A DNA stretch of 35,550 nucleotides from Blastochloris sp. (GTDB lineage Bacteria > Verrucomicrobiota > Verrucomicrobiia > Methylacidiphilales > JAAUTS01). Positions 34,554 through 35,550 of this stretch are shown in pieces (the stretch's first letter is position 1; each line of letters begins with the position of its first letter). Both the position numbers and the translations under genes were made by a program. The notes under the pieces are model-generated. The model was not told the DNA's origin and did not search any database. It worked only from the letters and a program-made list of their open reading frames with translations. The stretch is from the NCBI GenBank assembly GCA_012031345.1, contig JAAUTS010000012.1, positions 1 through 35,550 on the forward strand. The letters are read 5' to 3'.

Positions 34554-35550
34554 ATGAAAACCAGTTTGCTCATGGTGAGCTTCCTCTCGGTGCTGGCTGC
34601 CTGCAGTTCAGCAGAAACCCGTTCCCTCCACATCAAAGTCGAACCCGAACGTGATCGTGTCCTGCGCTCCAGCGCGGGGGATGTGATCTTTCAGGTCGAG
34701 ATTCGTGGTCGCACGGAGAAGCCCCGGCAACGACTGCCCTTGAATCTGGCTGTGGTGCTGGACCGTTCCGGCTCCATGAGTGGAGCCAAGCTGGAGCAGG
34801 CTAAGCAGGCCGCCTTGACCGTGCTGGATCAACTGGCTCCGACGGATTATTTTTCACTACTGGCTTATGACGATGAGGTGCAGGTGCTGGTTCCGGCGCG
34901 GCGGGTGGAAAACAAGGAAAGGGTGCGGTCGGCCATTCTGGCTCTTCGGGCCGGGGATTCCACTGCACTCTATGCCGGGGTGCGCGAAGCTGCGGAACAG
35001 GTGAAACGGTATCTGAGCCGGGAAAAGATCAACCGCGTGATTCTGCTTTCGGATGGTCTGGCCAACGTAGGTCCGAGCAAGCCTTCCGATCTGGCTTCTT
35101 TGGGCGGACGTCTCCTGGAGGAACGCATTCATGTCACCACGATTGGCTTGGGTGATGATTACAATGAGGATCTGATGATGGCACTTTCCGAGGCCAGTGG
35201 TGCGAATTATTACTACGTGCGGGATGCGGAAAAGTTGCCGGGCATTTTCCGGGAGGAGTTGGGAAATTTGCAAAGCATCGTGGCGCGTAACATCAGGATC
35301 ATCCTTGAGATGCCGGAGGGGGTGCGTCCGGTGGAAGTCATGGGTCATCCCGAGGTGGTGTTTAAAAACAATCGCGCGGAACTCGTTTTGCAGGAGCACT
35401 ACGCGGCGCAGCAGCGCGGTTTTTTGATTCGTTGCGAGGTGTTGAAGCCTCAAGGTAAGAGTCAGGAGCTGGCCCGGGTGACCCTGCGTTATCAGGATGA
35501 GGTGGCCGGGTGTCGCGCGAGGATTCATGCCGGCCCGACGGATGGACGGA
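34554..35550 (+). CDS. VWA-domain lipoprotein, 3' end outside the window
   Basis: A lipoprotein signal is clear: KTSLLMVSFLSVLAAC, with Cys17 as the lipidated residue (LAAC). A von Willebrand factor A domain follows, with the metal-site motif VVLDRSGSMSG and later residues STALY and LLSDGLANVG, then TIGLGDDYNEDLMMALSEAS. A beta-rich domain (RNIRIILEMPEGVRPVEVMG) follows, and the frame is still open at the window end. Such proteins (YfbK-like) bind partners in the envelope through a divalent metal; the partner is unknown. It diverges from the L,D-transpeptidase gene. Confidence 0.88.
   Translation, partial: MKTSLLMVSFLSVLAACSSAETRSLHIKVEPERDRVLRSSAGDVIFQVEIRGRTEKPRQRLPLNLAVVLDRSGSMSGAKLEQAKQAALTVLDQLAPTDYFSLLAYDDEVQVLVPARRVENKERVRSAILALRAGDSTALYAGVREAAEQVKRYLSREKINRVILLSDGLANVGPSKPSDLASLGGRLLEERIHVTTIGLGDDYNEDLMMALSEASGANYYYVRDAEKLPGIFREELGNLQSIVARNIRIILEMPEGVRPVEVMGHPEVVFKNNRAELVLQEHYAAQQRGFLIRCEVLKPQGKSQELARVTLRYQDEVAGCRARIHAGPTDGR

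Overview
The window looks like chromosomal DNA from a Gram-negative bacterium of the Verrucomicrobiota or wider PVC group (moderate confidence). An LpxK implies lipid A. There is a short pseudopilin with an H-x9-DG-like tail, and an ECF sigma factor linked to a large anchored protein with a pseudopilin-like C-terminus. Intergenic spaces carry many short palindromic repeats. The gene set is origin-proximal: a jag-yidC-yidD-rnpA-rpmH block on the minus strand, dnaN-recF on the plus strand, and mnmG with a perfect parS-type palindrome. dnaA is not present between rpmH and dnaN.

Layout. 1-1159: tRNA-Pro(GGG) in a repeat-rich stretch without recognisable protein genes. 1160-4208: sugar-type ABC ATPase, ferritin (minus), lpxK. 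4287-6623: ECF sigma factor, small membrane protein, large anchored protein, as one overlapping operon. 6763-10877: secreted coiled-coil protein followed by tolQ/tolR/tonB-like genes. 11150-14376: jag, yidC, yidD and an in-frame rpmH-rnpA fusion ORF. 14522-15859: pseudopilin and ExoD-like protein. 16095-17803: prs and a nucleotidyltransferase/partner pair. 18117-20301: dnaN, recF. 20512-22589: transketolase. 22615-25346: K+ uptake genes (ktrA, ktrB, small membrane protein). 25549-26423: CDF cation efflux. 26451-30450: pepF and mnmG. 30643-33873: HupE-like protein, RNase H-like nuclease, GxxExxY nuclease inside an inverted repeat, PfkB kinase. 33949-35550: L,D-transpeptidase and a VWA lipoprotein cut by the window end.

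At least ten conserved genes, including dnaN, recF, yidC and transketolase, are broken by one- or two-base indels, often in homopolymers, and one more has an in-frame TGA. Since several of these are normally essential and single-copy, I read this as consensus sequencing error, and I annotate the genes across the breaks.

The most unusual observations are: the rpmH-rnpA fusion without any ATG/GTG/TTG start for RnpA; a set of palindromic elements built of short repeated words, one interrupting tolQ-tolR with a 7-bp direct repeat and another carrying a GxxExxY gene; a second dispersed repeat family next to gene starts; an 18-bp parS-like palindrome inside mnmG; and a tRNA flanked by a 10-bp complementary leader and trailer.
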